A stretch of 44,538 nucleotides of DNA from NCBI RefSeq assembly GCF_002377905.1, contig NZ_DFQS01000045.1, positions 1 to 44,538 on the forward strand. Direction: 5' to 3'. Within the stretch, counting starts at the first letter, position 1, and each line of letters opens with the position of its first letter. This document shows positions 34,105 through 43,090 of the stretch, piece after piece. The translations under genes were made by a program, and so were the position numbers. The stretch is from Psychrobacter sp. UBA3483 (lineage in GTDB: Bacteria; Pseudomonadota; Gammaproteobacteria; Pseudomonadales; Moraxellaceae). A model generated the notes under the pieces. It was not told the origin of the DNA and searched no databases. It saw only the letters and a program-made list of their open reading frames with translations.

Positions 34105-35334
34105 TTAATTGGCTTCATTATTAGAGGTCGTTAATGAGATAGATGGTGTTGGTAGTAGGCGTTTTTTGGTCAGAATATAGTAAGCAATCATGCCAATAAC
34201 AATGCCCCAAAACACAGAGCTTAATCCCAAAAAGCTCATACCCGATGCTGTCGCCAAAAAGGTAATTAACGCTGCATCTCTTTGCTCATCATTTTTCATA
34301 GCAATGGTGATATTGGCAGAAATGGCGCCGATTAACGCAAGGCCGGCGAGTGCCGCGACAAGCTCTTTTGGAAGCAAGCTAAATACCATCACGATACTGC
34401 CAGCAAATAAACCGCCAAATAAATAGAAGATGCCATTAGCGACACCTGCGATATAGCGCTTTTCCTTAAGTTCATGCGCATCTTTACCAGTACAAAGCGC
34501 GGCTGTGATAGCGGCAAGTACGATAGTGATACCACCAACACATGCAACTGCTAACGAGGCGAGGCTTGCGACACTCACAATAGGCTTGGCTGGCGTGTCG
34601 TAACCGCTAAGATTTAAAATAGCCATACCCGGTAAAAACTGGCCAGTTAAGCTCACAAGGATGAGTGGTATAGCGAGGTTAAACGTTGAGTTCCATGACC
34701 ATTCAGGTGCAATAAAAGTAGGTATGGTAACGGCTAAATCGAAATGGACAGGGTTCATTTTGCCAAGTAAGACGCTTAAGATAACACCGCATATCAATAC
34801 CCAGATCATCGTATAGCGCGGCGAAAAGCGTTTGGCTAATAAATAGCAACCGAGCATGCTAAAGACGATAAATGGCATGCTATCAGTGGCTTTAAATAAT
34901 TCTAAGCCGAATTGAAATAGGATGCCTGCCATCATGCCAGCGGCAATACCGTTAGGAATCCATTTTAATATTTTGTCGAAGTAACCGGTCGCTCCAACAA
35001 TAAATATGACAATCGCTGAGATGATATAACCGGCGACAGCTTCATTAATACTCATCTGTGGAAATAGGGTAACCAGTAAAGCGGTACCAGGGGCGGACCA
35101 TGCTGTAATAACCGGTGTTTTATATTTAATAGATAAATAAATACCAGGAATGGCAGCACCGATGGAGACACCCCAAATCCAAGACGCCATCATGGCATCT
35201 GAAACTTGTGCGGCTTGTGCGGCCTGAAAAAAAATAATCAAAGGACCCGCATAAGAAATAAGAACCGCTAAGAACCCTGCAACCGATGCGGATAGCGACC
35301 AGTCGTTTTTTAAGGTTTGGATTACAGAGGCCAT
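34105..35334 (-). CDS. benE: Benzoate/H+ symporter BenE
   Basis: From the ATG at 35334 (AAGGAA upstream) the protein has 409 residues. It has about 12 membrane segments and BenE-family blocks: SASVAGFLAVLISYAGP, TAWSAPGTALL, IPNGIAAGMMAGILFQFG and GSIVMVFSLLPKELVAALAGLALIG. It gives a second benzoate uptake route besides BenK. It directly follows benD in the ben block. Confidence 0.9.
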   Translation of the reverse strand: MASVIQTLKNDWSLSASVAGFLAVLISYAGPLIIFFQAAQAAQVSDAMMASWIWGVSIGAAIPGIYLSIKYKTPVITAWSAPGTALLVTLFPQMSINEAVAGYIISAIVIFIVGATGYFDKILKWIPNGIAAGMMAGILFQFGLELFKATDSMPFIVFSMLGCYLLAKRFSPRYTMIWVLICGVILSVLLGKMNPVHFDLAVTIPTFIAPEWSWNSTFNLAIPLILVSLTGQFLPGMAILNLSGYDTPAKPIVSVASLASLAVACVGGITIVLAAITAALCTGKDAHELKEKRYIAGVANGIFYLFGGLFAGSIVMVFSLLPKELVAALAGLALIGAISANITIAMKNDEQRDAALITFLATASGMSFLGLSSVFWGIVIGMIAYYILTKKRLLPTPSISLTTSNNEAN

Positions 35335-35409
35335 ATTGCTTCCTTGCAAATTAGCATTCGTTACGGGGTTGCAAATTAAGATGCATGCTACTAATTGGCA
35401 GATTTATTA

Positions 35410-36189
35410 TTAGCCTTCGTCGCCACCGCCCACAGGAATGGTACTACCAGTAATATAAGAAGACTCATCGGATGCTAAAAACAAGATGGCATTGACTTGC
35501 TCATCAATCGTGCCGTAGCGTTTCATAAAGGTGCGATCAATGGTCTGATCAACCACCGCATTCATCCATGATTTTTCATCATCAGTTAATGGTTTGGCGT
35601 TACGTGGAATCTTTCTGGGCGGCGCTTCAGTACCGCCAGTTGCCACAGCATTCACGCGTATACCATCGTTTGCATACTCAAAAGCGAGCGATGCGGTCAT
35701 GGCGTTCACGCCGCCTTTCGCTGTCGAATAGGGTATGCGGTTAATACCGCGAGTAGCGATAGAGGACACATTAACAATAGTGCCTGATTGCTGTTTGACC
35801 ATGGTTGGTAAAACAGCATGACAACACCATAATGTTGGAAATAATGAGCGGCTGATTTCCTTTTGGATTTCTGCTTCAGAGAAGCTGGTAAAAGGTTTCA
35901 TCCATATTGCGCCGCCGACATTGTTGACCAATATATCGATACGCCCATAGCTATCAAGTGCCTTATCAATAGCCTCTTTAGCACCTTGATGGGTTTCAAG
36001 GTCAGCTTGAATAGTAACTGCATCCCCACCGTTAGTGATGATTTCAGCTAGCACCTCTTCTACTAATGGAGAGAAGTCTGCCATGACGATTTTTCCGCCT
36101 TCGCTTGCCAAACGTAAAGCGACTCCGCGTCCGATGCCTTGGGCGGCACCAGTAACGATACATACTTTATTATCAAATCTTTTACTCAT
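35410..36189 (-). CDS. benD: 1,6-Dihydroxycyclohexa-2,4-diene-1-carboxylate dehydrogenase
   Basis: The 259-residue short-chain dehydrogenase has the cofactor motif TGAAQGIGRGVA, NNVGGAIWM, the catalytic Ser in VNVSSIATRG and the YxxxK in YSTAKGGVNA. It oxidises and decarboxylates the benzoate cis-diol to catechol with NAD+. AGGAG precedes the ATG. It lies 59 bases after benC. Confidence 0.92.
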   Translation of the reverse strand: MSKRFDNKVCIVTGAAQGIGRGVALRLASEGGKIVMADFSPLVEEVLAEIITNGGDAVTIQADLETHQGAKEAIDKALDSYGRIDILVNNVGGAIWMKPFTSFSEAEIQKEISRSLFPTLWCCHAVLPTMVKQQSGTIVNVSSIATRGINRIPYSTAKGGVNAMTASLAFEYANDGIRVNAVATGGTEAPPRKIPRNAKPLTDDEKSWMNAVVDQTIDRTFMKRYGTIDEQVNAILFLASDESSYITGSTIPVGGGDEG

Positions 36190-36248
36190 GACAGTCTCCT
36201 AAAAATCTTGCTCATGCTTTGCTAGTAGAGTAATACGGCTAGGCTACG

Positions 36249-37265
36249 TTATTGTTCACTGGGCGTGAATTTTTCATAGTAAAAATTACTCGGTTTTAGA
36301 TTGCTGCTGTCTAACCAGTTACTCACCGCATCCACCATCCCTAACGGACCACACAAGTAGACATCGACGTCACCATCGTTCAGCCACTCATTATCAACAT
36401 GACCGGTAACATAGCCTTTACGCTCATGCTGGCTGTCTTCAGTGGCGACACAGGTGCGGTAGTCAAACCAAGGGTGGTTTTGTTTGACTTCTTCTAGTTT
36501 CTCAACTTCTATAAGATCAAAGTCGTTGGTGACGCCGTAGACCATCCTGACAGGATGATGAGCACCAGACACCTCTAAACTTTTTAGCATCGATAAAAAA
36601 GGCGCGATACCAGTACCACCTGCTAGAAATAGGGTCGGGCGGATTAGAGGGCGCAGGTAAAAGCTACCAAATGGACCCTCAAAATTAATCTCTTGACCTA
36701 TAGTCGCAGTATCAGATAAAAAGGTACTCATCTTGCCATTAGGAATATTGCGGACGACAAATTCGGCCTGATTGGCGCTAGGTATAGAGCTAAATGAATA
36801 GGAGCGTGTCTCGTTAGAGTCAGGAATACTGACATTGACATACTGGCCTGGCAAAAATACTAGTGCATCTGGATTGTCGACTTCGACGCCAAAGTGAATG
36901 GTAGATTCTGACAGTACATTCAGCTGTTGTAGTTTGCCTTTGAATACAGACTTGCCGACTTTACAGGCTTCAGAGGAGGTTGGTACTTTGATCACGCAGT
37001 CGCTTTCTGGAATCATCTGACAGGTGAGTACATAACCTTCAGCAGCTTCAGCTTCTGTCAGTGCATCTTCGATATACATATCAGGGTGCATGTCGTAACT
37101 GCCAGATTCACAATGGCAACGGCAAGTACCGCAAGCACCATCTAGGCAATCCACAGGGATATTGAATTTTTGACGATAAGCGGCTTCGGCGACGGTTTCG
37201 TCGGCTTCACATTTGATGAAGCCTGTGACGCCGTCTTCGAACTGTAGAGCAATATTATATTCCAT
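36249..37265 (-). CDS. benC: Benzoate 1,2-dioxygenase reductase component
   Basis: The 338-residue protein has a plant-type [2Fe-2S] domain (residues 1-95; CLDGACGTCRCHC with the fourth Cys in VLTCQM). The FAD domain has RSYSFSS, and the NAD domain has LAGGTGIAPFLSML and YLCGPLGMV. It transfers electrons from NADH to the BenAB oxygenase. This one-protein reductase layout is normal for class IB dioxygenases. Confidence 0.93.
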   Translation of the reverse strand: MEYNIALQFEDGVTGFIKCEADETVAEAAYRQKFNIPVDCLDGACGTCRCHCESGSYDMHPDMYIEDALTEAEAAEGYVLTCQMIPESDCVIKVPTSSEACKVGKSVFKGKLQQLNVLSESTIHFGVEVDNPDALVFLPGQYVNVSIPDSNETRSYSFSSIPSANQAEFVVRNIPNGKMSTFLSDTATIGQEINFEGPFGSFYLRPLIRPTLFLAGGTGIAPFLSMLKSLEVSGAHHPVRMVYGVTNDFDLIEVEKLEEVKQNHPWFDYRTCVATEDSQHERKGYVTGHVDNEWLNDGDVDVYLCGPLGMVDAVSNWLDSSNLKPSNFYYEKFTPSEQ

Positions 37266-37330
37266 GAGAAATATCCCTTTTCAACACGTATTAATTAAAA
37301 GCTAGTGGCTAAATAATGAGTGAATAATGA

Positions 37331-37828
37331 TTAGACGTGATAGACGTCCATGATTTGATGCACATAGTCGTCTTTTAAGACCACATACTTATCCAAAATT
37401 TTTGGTTGGTCTTGAGTCATGTCTATTTTGTACTGAGAGTAACCCCAATAGGTATTGGTCTCGTGATAGCGAAAGGACTTGTTGATCCAGTTGAAACGTA
37501 CCGTCACAATACCGTCATTGTCTTCGAGTAATTCAATATTCGATAAATTGTGCGTGGTACGCGTATCAGGTATGGTCGCTGATGAGCGCTCAGTCTCGAT
37601 GCGGAAGATACGATCTTCAAGACCACGGCGATCCGGATAATAAATCAGCGAGATTTCTCGTTGTGGGTCGCTGATGAGCTGACCATCATCATCCCAACTT
37701 GGCATCCAAAAGGGACAGTCTTCATCGTAATAAGTGAGCCATTCTTCCCATTTTTTCTCATCCAATAAACGCGCTTCACGGTATAGAAACTGTCTAATGT
37801 CTTCAATTTGAACAGTTGCATTTTTCAT
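37331..37828 (-). CDS. benB: Benzoate 1,2-dioxygenase small (beta) subunit
   Basis: The 165-residue protein belongs to the ring-hydroxylating dioxygenase beta family: FLYREARLLDEKKWEEWLTYYDEDCPFWMPSWDDD at the start, then the block around EISLIYYPDRRGLEDRIFRI, and KYVVLKDDYVHQIMDVYHV at the end. It builds the alpha3beta3 oxygenase with BenA. AAGGAT precedes the start. It lies 61 bases after benA. Confidence 0.93.
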   Translation of the reverse strand: MKNATVQIEDIRQFLYREARLLDEKKWEEWLTYYDEDCPFWMPSWDDDGQLISDPQREISLIYYPDRRGLEDRIFRIETERSSATIPDTRTTHNLSNIELLEDNDGIVTVRFNWINKSFRYHETNTYWGYSQYKIDMTQDQPKILDKYVVLKDDYVHQIMDVYHV

Positions 37829-37889
37829 GATTGATATCCTTATTTTTTGTCAGTTCTACAATAAATAACAGAGTAATAATAAACATGTA

Positions 37890-39275
37890 TTAGTCGCTAT
37901 TAGCACCGTGTAGCTGCTGCTCTTGCTCTAGCGCTTTTTTCATTTCTTCATGCCAGTAGCGATGTTGAACTGTATATAGTCCTTCATCTTCAGTTTTAGC
38001 ACCACTCATTAAAGGTTTGAGGTCAATAGCGGCCGCGCCTTCATCTGCCCCTTGAATCCAATGCTCAGAGCCTCGGCACATATCATTCCATTCAAGCTTG
38101 ATACCGTTATAACCTTCTTGACACGAGCGGAATTCTTCTAAGTCATCAGGTGTTGCCATACCAGTAACGTTAAAGAAATCTTCATACTGACGAATACGGC
38201 GTGCACGTGCCTCATCGCTTTCGCCTTTTGGTGCGATACACCAGATGCTGACTTCAGTTTTGTCAACCGCGATCGGGCGGAGCATACGAATTTGTGAGCT
38301 GAACTGATCCATAATGTAAACGTTCGGATATAGGCATAAGTTACGTGAGCGTCCAATCATCCAGTCCGCCATGGCTTCACCGTAATTGGCGATATAATCA
38401 TCGCGATAGGCATAGTTTGGACGATCTTGTGGGTTTTCCCATTGTGTCCATAACAGCATGTGACCGTTTTCAAAAGAATAAAACCCACCGCCTTGTCGAC
38501 CCCATTTGCCAGCGTTCATGGCTTTGATATTGTCTTCTTTGACCGCTTCAGTTTCTTTACGGCGTGCAGTAGTAGCAGCGTAGTTCCAGTGGACGGCTGA
38601 GACATGATAGCCGTCGGCACCGTTTTCAGCTTGCAGTTTCCAGTTACCATCAAAGGTATAGGTGGAAGTGCCGCGTAGAACTTCTAGACCTTCTGGCGAC
38701 TGATTGACAATCATGTCAAGAATTTTGGTAGAGCCGCCAAGCCATTCTTCGATTGGCTGCACATCATCATTTAAGCTGGCAAAGATAAAGCCTTTATAAT
38801 TGGCCATCTTTACTTGTTTTAGGTCGTGTGAGCCTTCTTTATTGAAGCATTCTGGATAGCCTGCATGTCTTGGGTCTTTAACTTTAAGCAGCTTACCTGA
38901 GTTGTTAAAGGTCCAACCATGAAATGGGCAGGTGTAAGTGGCTTTATTGCCTTTTTTATGTCGGCAGAGCTGTGCACCACGATGTGAGCATGAGTTAATC
39001 ATGCAATGCAGCTCGCCTTCTTTATTGCGGGCAAGAATAACAGGCTGACGACCAATGTATGAGGTGTAGTAGTCGTTGTTATCAGGAACTTGAGACTCAT
39101 GAGCCAAATACACCCAATTGTTTTCAAAGATGTACTTCATCTCAAGCTCGAACAACTCTTCGTTAGTGAAGGCGCTACGATGCAGGCGATAAATCCCTTT
39201 TTCACTGTTCTCTTCTAAAAAATCATCAATAGTGATGTCTGATCCTTCAGGTACTAGATTGATACGCTCGCTCAT
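37890..39275 (-). CDS. benA: Benzoate 1,2-dioxygenase large (alpha) subunit
   Basis: From the ATG at 39275 (MSERINLVPEGSDITIDDF, with GGAAGG upstream) the protein has 461 residues; the longer frame to 39353 has no binding site. The Rieske centre is CSHRGAQLC..CPFHGW, and the mononuclear iron His pair lies in ADGYHVSAVHW. With BenB and BenC it adds O2 to benzoate to give the 1,2-cis-diol. I see no CatM/BenM box immediately upstream, so it may be read through from the catB promoter. Confidence 0.95.
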   Translation of the reverse strand: MSERINLVPEGSDITIDDFLEENSEKGIYRLHRSAFTNEELFELEMKYIFENNWVYLAHESQVPDNNDYYTSYIGRQPVILARNKEGELHCMINSCSHRGAQLCRHKKGNKATYTCPFHGWTFNNSGKLLKVKDPRHAGYPECFNKEGSHDLKQVKMANYKGFIFASLNDDVQPIEEWLGGSTKILDMIVNQSPEGLEVLRGTSTYTFDGNWKLQAENGADGYHVSAVHWNYAATTARRKETEAVKEDNIKAMNAGKWGRQGGGFYSFENGHMLLWTQWENPQDRPNYAYRDDYIANYGEAMADWMIGRSRNLCLYPNVYIMDQFSSQIRMLRPIAVDKTEVSIWCIAPKGESDEARARRIRQYEDFFNVTGMATPDDLEEFRSCQEGYNGIKLEWNDMCRGSEHWIQGADEGAAAIDLKPLMSGAKTEDEGLYTVQHRYWHEEMKKALEQEQQLHGANSD

Positions 39276-39322
39276 GGCTGCCTTCCTTGTATAATGACGG
39301 TATAAAATGAGATTAGAAGCTA

Positions 39323-39357
39323 ACGTTTGATACGACAACTGAGGACATATCAAACGT
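39323..39357 (-). promoter_or_regulatory. Inverted repeat between catA and benA
   Basis: ACGTTTGATA (39323-39332) and TATCAAACGT (39348-39357) are perfect 10-base arms with a 15-base centre, about 50 bases upstream of the benA start. It lacks the ATAC-N7-GTAT form. It may be an operator for another regulator, a hairpin that damps read-through from catA, or an RNA processing site. Confidence 0.5.
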
Positions 39358-39403
39358 AAGTCGCTAATCGTTATTAATTAATGCTATTTAATATGAGTGC
39401 TCA

Positions 39404-40327
39404 TTAACCTTGAGCACGGCGGCGTTCTACTTCGCTGCCTTGTATAGCTTGGTCAATGTCTTTTACTAAATGAAAGTCAAAGTCGATACTTGCGTAAGGC
39501 TTATCAAGCGCTTTTTCTTTTAGCTTGTCCGCATCTTCGACCATCGTTACCTCTGGTACCAAACCTTCGCGGCTTGCAAAAGCAAAGTCATCCCATAGGT
39601 ACTCATCGCCATCGATGTTAATCTGCGTGGTCAGTTTGCGATGACCGTCAGCACTGGCAAAGAAATGAATGTGAGCTGGGCGATGACCGTGACGTCCTAG
39701 CGCGCCCAATACTTTTTGCGTCATTCCTTCTGGTGGTACCGAGTAACCTAGCGGAACGATGCTGCGGAATGCATAATTGCCGTTTTCATCGGTAATGATG
39801 CTACGACGTAAGTTGAAATGAGACTGTGATTCATCAAAGAAAGAGTAGTTACCTAAGCTGTTGGCATGCCACACTTCAACTTTTGCGTTTGGAATAGGCT
39901 TTCCATCTTCACCATAAACAGTGCCTTGCATAAATAGCACGGTACCATTGTCAAGGTCAGTACCATCATCTAGACGCGCAAAGCCCTTTTCTTCTGGCGC
40001 ACCAGCGACATAGAGTGGACCTTCAATAGTACGTACAGTACCACCGTCAAGACCGGCTGCTTTTAAATCCTCTTCAATCATTAAATCCATGAAGTGATCG
40101 AAACCCAAGCCTGGTGATAATAAACCAGCTTCTTTGCCCAAATCACCGATAAACTCAACGCCAGACCAATATTCATCGGCAGTGATTTTTAAGTCGTTAA
40201 TGGTTTGCATAAGGTCGGTAACGATACGCAAGACAATCTCTTGTACGCGTGGATTAACTTGCTCAGGGAAGTCGATTTTGCCTTTGATGAACTGAGTGGC
40301 TAATGCTTCAATTTGGCTGCGTTCCAT
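39404..40327 (-). CDS. catA: Catechol 1,2-dioxygenase
   Basis: The 307-residue intradiol dioxygenase has its helical dimer domain at residues 1-100. Its iron ligands are visible as Tyr in LGNYSFFD, Tyr in PLGYSVP and the two His in GHRPAHIHFF. It opens catechol to cis,cis-muconate. AGGAG precedes the ATG. It sits third, after catB and catC, and before the ben genes. Confidence 0.95.
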   Translation of the reverse strand: MERSQIEALATQFIKGKIDFPEQVNPRVQEIVLRIVTDLMQTINDLKITADEYWSGVEFIGDLGKEAGLLSPGLGFDHFMDLMIEEDLKAAGLDGGTVRTIEGPLYVAGAPEEKGFARLDDGTDLDNGTVLFMQGTVYGEDGKPIPNAKVEVWHANSLGNYSFFDESQSHFNLRRSIITDENGNYAFRSIVPLGYSVPPEGMTQKVLGALGRHGHRPAHIHFFASADGHRKLTTQINIDGDEYLWDDFAFASREGLVPEVTMVEDADKLKEKALDKPYASIDFDFHLVKDIDQAIQGSEVERRRAQG

Positions 40328-40426
40328 GTCTCTCTCCTTGTTGAGGACTGTTTTATTAAGGGGTAATTACAGTGAGTATTCTTACTCAGTTTTTATAGAT
40401 TCTGACATCAGCTGTACTGTCTTGAT

Positions 40427-40717
40427 TTAGCTGTCATCACTACGAACAGATGATGGGTGACGTAACAATGGTGTCACTTCAACCTTCATGTACGGATAGA
40501 GCGGTAATGACATCATAATGTCGTGTAGCTCTTCATTACTCTCAACATCAAAGATACTGAAGTTAGAGTACTGACCGGCTATGCGCCAAATATGACGCCA
40601 TTTACCTTGCTCTTGGAGCTTTTGTGATAATGCTTTTTCGGTGGCTTTAAGCTCGTTGACCTTGTCGGCGTCCATATCTGTTGGGATTAAGACATCCATT
40701 CTGACGTGGTATAACAT
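40427..40717 (-). CDS. catC: Muconolactone delta-isomerase
   Basis: The 96-residue protein is a typical CatC: MLYHVRMDVLIPTDMD at the N-terminus, GQYSNFSIFDVESNEELHDIMMSLPLYPYM in the middle and conserved TPLLRHPSS at the end. It converts muconolactone to 3-oxoadipate enol-lactone. AAGGAA precedes the ATG. It starts 42 bases after catB. Confidence 0.95.
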   Translation of the reverse strand: MLYHVRMDVLIPTDMDADKVNELKATEKALSQKLQEQGKWRHIWRIAGQYSNFSIFDVESNEELHDIMMSLPLYPYMKVEVTPLLRHPSSVRSDDS

Positions 40718-40759
40718 AATTATTTCCTTATATTTGATGACGGGTAATTTTTTTAGCTG

Positions 40760-41932
40760 TTACAGTATTTCAGTTTGAGCATTAGTGGCAAATTGCGGCT
40801 TCGATGATTTAAGTGAATTATTGATTGCTTGATTGGCGTAGTGATAGACTTTATCGCTATCTACTTCGATACCAAGACCTGCGCCCATAGGTACATTTAA
40901 ACCAAAATCTTGATAATCAAGAGGCTGTACTAAAACGTCTTCGGTTAATAGTAAAGGACCAAAAAGTTCTGTATCAAAATTTAAACTGGGATAGGTTGAG
41001 AATACATGGGCGGATGCGGCCGTACCGATAGGACCTTCTAACATGGTGCCACCATAGAGCTCGATACCTGCTAGATGTGCCATTTGTCCGATTAAGCATG
41101 CTGCTTTTAATCCGCCTGCTTGATTGATTTTCACGGCAAAGACGTCAGCACAATGATCTGCTGCTAAATGAAAGGCATTCTGAGGATCTTGGACAATTTC
41201 ATCCGCCATAATGGCCACATCGAAATGTTCGGTTAAGCGTTTTAGGGCGGCTTTATTGCGCATTGAGACAGGTTGTTCTATTAAATCAACGCCGCCAGCT
41301 TGCAATAGGCTAATACCTTGCATTGCCTCAAGCTCTGTCCATGCTTGGTTAACATCAACTGTAATGCGGCAATCAGGCAGCGCTTTTTTGATAGCCAATA
41401 CGTGGGCAACATCATCAATAATCGGATTGCTACCGATTTTTAATTTAAAAATGCGATGGCGCTTTTGCTCAATCATACGCTTAGCTTCGGCGATATCGGT
41501 CGCTGTATTGCCGCTGGCAAGCGTCCATGCCACTTCGATACGGTCACGAACACGGCCACCAATCAGCTCACTTACTGGTAGGTTTAGGCGTTTGCCTTCG
41601 ATATCGAGTAGGGCAGTTTCAATCGCGCACTTTGCAAAGCGGTTGCCATTGATATGAAGACTTAGCAGCTGCAAGGCTTTTGCTGGGCTAGTAGGCTGTT
41701 CTTTTAATAACAGAGGCGTAAAGTAGGTGTCGATATTAGTCTTGATGCTATGAGGGCTTTCTTCTGCGTAGCTTAGACCGCCAATGGTGGTTGCTTCGCC
41801 CCAACCTTCATAGCCATCTTCTGTTTGAATGTGCACCAACACCAGAACTTGTTCGTTCATAACGGTACAAGCGAGCTTATGAGCTCTTATAGTAGGTATC
41901 GGTACCAATAAAGTATTAATTGAACGAATCAT
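40760..41932 (-). CDS. catB: Muconate cycloisomerase
   Basis: The 390-residue enolase-superfamily enzyme has the KxK motif (FKLKIGSNP) and three metal ligands (ITVDVNQAW, DLIEQPV, IMADEIVQD). The second base Lys lies in FAVKINQAGG, and GTMLEGPIGTAASAHVF comes near the end. It closes cis,cis-muconate to muconolactone. It is the first gene of the long minus-strand cluster and is divergent from catM, with a CatM box in between. Confidence 0.93.
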   Translation of the reverse strand: MIRSINTLLVPIPTIRAHKLACTVMNEQVLVLVHIQTEDGYEGWGEATTIGGLSYAEESPHSIKTNIDTYFTPLLLKEQPTSPAKALQLLSLHINGNRFAKCAIETALLDIEGKRLNLPVSELIGGRVRDRIEVAWTLASGNTATDIAEAKRMIEQKRHRIFKLKIGSNPIIDDVAHVLAIKKALPDCRITVDVNQAWTELEAMQGISLLQAGGVDLIEQPVSMRNKAALKRLTEHFDVAIMADEIVQDPQNAFHLAADHCADVFAVKINQAGGLKAACLIGQMAHLAGIELYGGTMLEGPIGTAASAHVFSTYPSLNFDTELFGPLLLTEDVLVQPLDYQDFGLNVPMGAGLGIEVDSDKVYHYANQAINNSLKSSKPQFATNAQTEIL

Positions 41933-42028
41933 AACAGTCCCTATTAAGTTAATGCTGCTTCCTTATGCTTAATAAGAACTATAGTTGCTGTATAACGACA
42001 TGTCTAAGACCCATTTAGTCTATTATTA

Positions 42029-42043
42029 ATACCTTTTAGGTAT
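42029..42043. promoter_or_regulatory. CatM box in the catB-catM intergenic region
   Basis: ATACCTTTTAGGTAT is a perfect ATAC-N7-GTAT palindrome, 97 bases from the catB start and 77 bases from the catM start. It would let CatM with cis,cis-muconate activate catB and control its own gene. A further half-site GGTAT lies at about 42079. Confidence 0.8.
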
Positions 42044-42119
42044 TTTGATAACCAACCCGCACCATGTTATGTTCTTTAGGTATCGATAAGCTTATAGATC
42101 ACTCAAGGAATAACATTCA

Positions 42120-43037
42120 ATGGAATTGAGACATTTACGCTATTTTGTAGCGGTGGCAGAGGAAAAAAGTTTTAATAAGGCAGCAGAGCGTTTGTTTATT
42201 TCACAGCCACCGTTAAGCCGTCAGGTAAGACAGTTAGAAGAAGAGATAGGTGTCACGCTCATTGATAGGGACAATCGCCCTTTAAAACTTACTGAAGCTG
42301 GCGAGTTTTTTTATGATCATGCGCTGCAGATAATAAAGAAATCAGATGATCTGCGTGCTATGACTTTTCGTAAAGGCAGTTTTGACAACTCACTCTCTAT
42401 AGGTTTTGTATCGTCGATATTATATGGCATATTGCCAAAAGTGATTGCGCGCTTCAGAGAGGTCTATCCAAATATAGAAATTAAGTTATATGAATTAAAC
42501 TCTTGGCAGCAAACACAAAGCTTGGTAGAGGGTAAAATAGATGTTGGTTATGGAAGGTTATTATTCGAAGACGCTTCTATTAGGCGATTACTATTAAGAG
42601 AGGAGAGCTTAGTTGTAGCTGTTCCTGTTAAACATCGTTTGGCACAAGAGAGGCTAAAAAGTATTAATTTAATGGATTTAACCAATGAAAACTTATTGTT
42701 ATATCCGATGGCACCTCGTCCTAGTTTTATTGACTATGTCTTAGAGTTGTTTGAGGCACGCAATCTAAAAGCAAACTATTTTACTGAGGTACGTGAGTTG
42801 CATATTGCTTTGGGATTGGTAGCAGCAGGTGAGGGCTTGACTATCGTACCAAAAACGCTTGAGCATCTGCGGAGTCAGGAAGTGACTTATATTCCTTTCG
42901 AGGACGGGCTTTTAACCTCGCCTATCGTCATGAGTGTGAGACACTTTGACAAATCAGAGCTATTAAAAACATTGTTGGAGGTGACTTATCAGATTTACGA
43001 TAAAGAAGGGTTTGATTATAAGCGTGAGCAAATTTGA
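42120..43037 (+). CDS. catM: LysR regulator of benzoate/catechol degradation
   Basis: The 305-residue LysR protein starts MELRHLRYFVAVAEEKSFNKAAERL with SQPPLSRQVRQLEEEIG as the recognition helix, as in CatM, BenM and CatR. The effector-binding domain spans about residues 90-300. It is divergent from catB with a CatM box between the two. No separate benM is present in the window, so one regulator may serve all ben and cat genes. Whether it responds to muconate alone or also to benzoate cannot be told here. Confidence 0.9.
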   Translation: MELRHLRYFVAVAEEKSFNKAAERLFISQPPLSRQVRQLEEEIGVTLIDRDNRPLKLTEAGEFFYDHALQIIKKSDDLRAMTFRKGSFDNSLSIGFVSSILYGILPKVIARFREVYPNIEIKLYELNSWQQTQSLVEGKIDVGYGRLLFEDASIRRLLLREESLVVAVPVKHRLAQERLKSINLMDLTNENLLLYPMAPRPSFIDYVLELFEARNLKANYFTEVRELHIALGLVAAGEGLTIVPKTLEHLRSQEVTYIPFEDGLLTSPIVMSVRHFDKSELLKTLLEVTYQIYDKEGFDYKREQI

Positions 43038-43090
43038 GAGACTCTGCACTCATTAAGAATCCTAATATGAACTCATAAAAGGATAATTTT

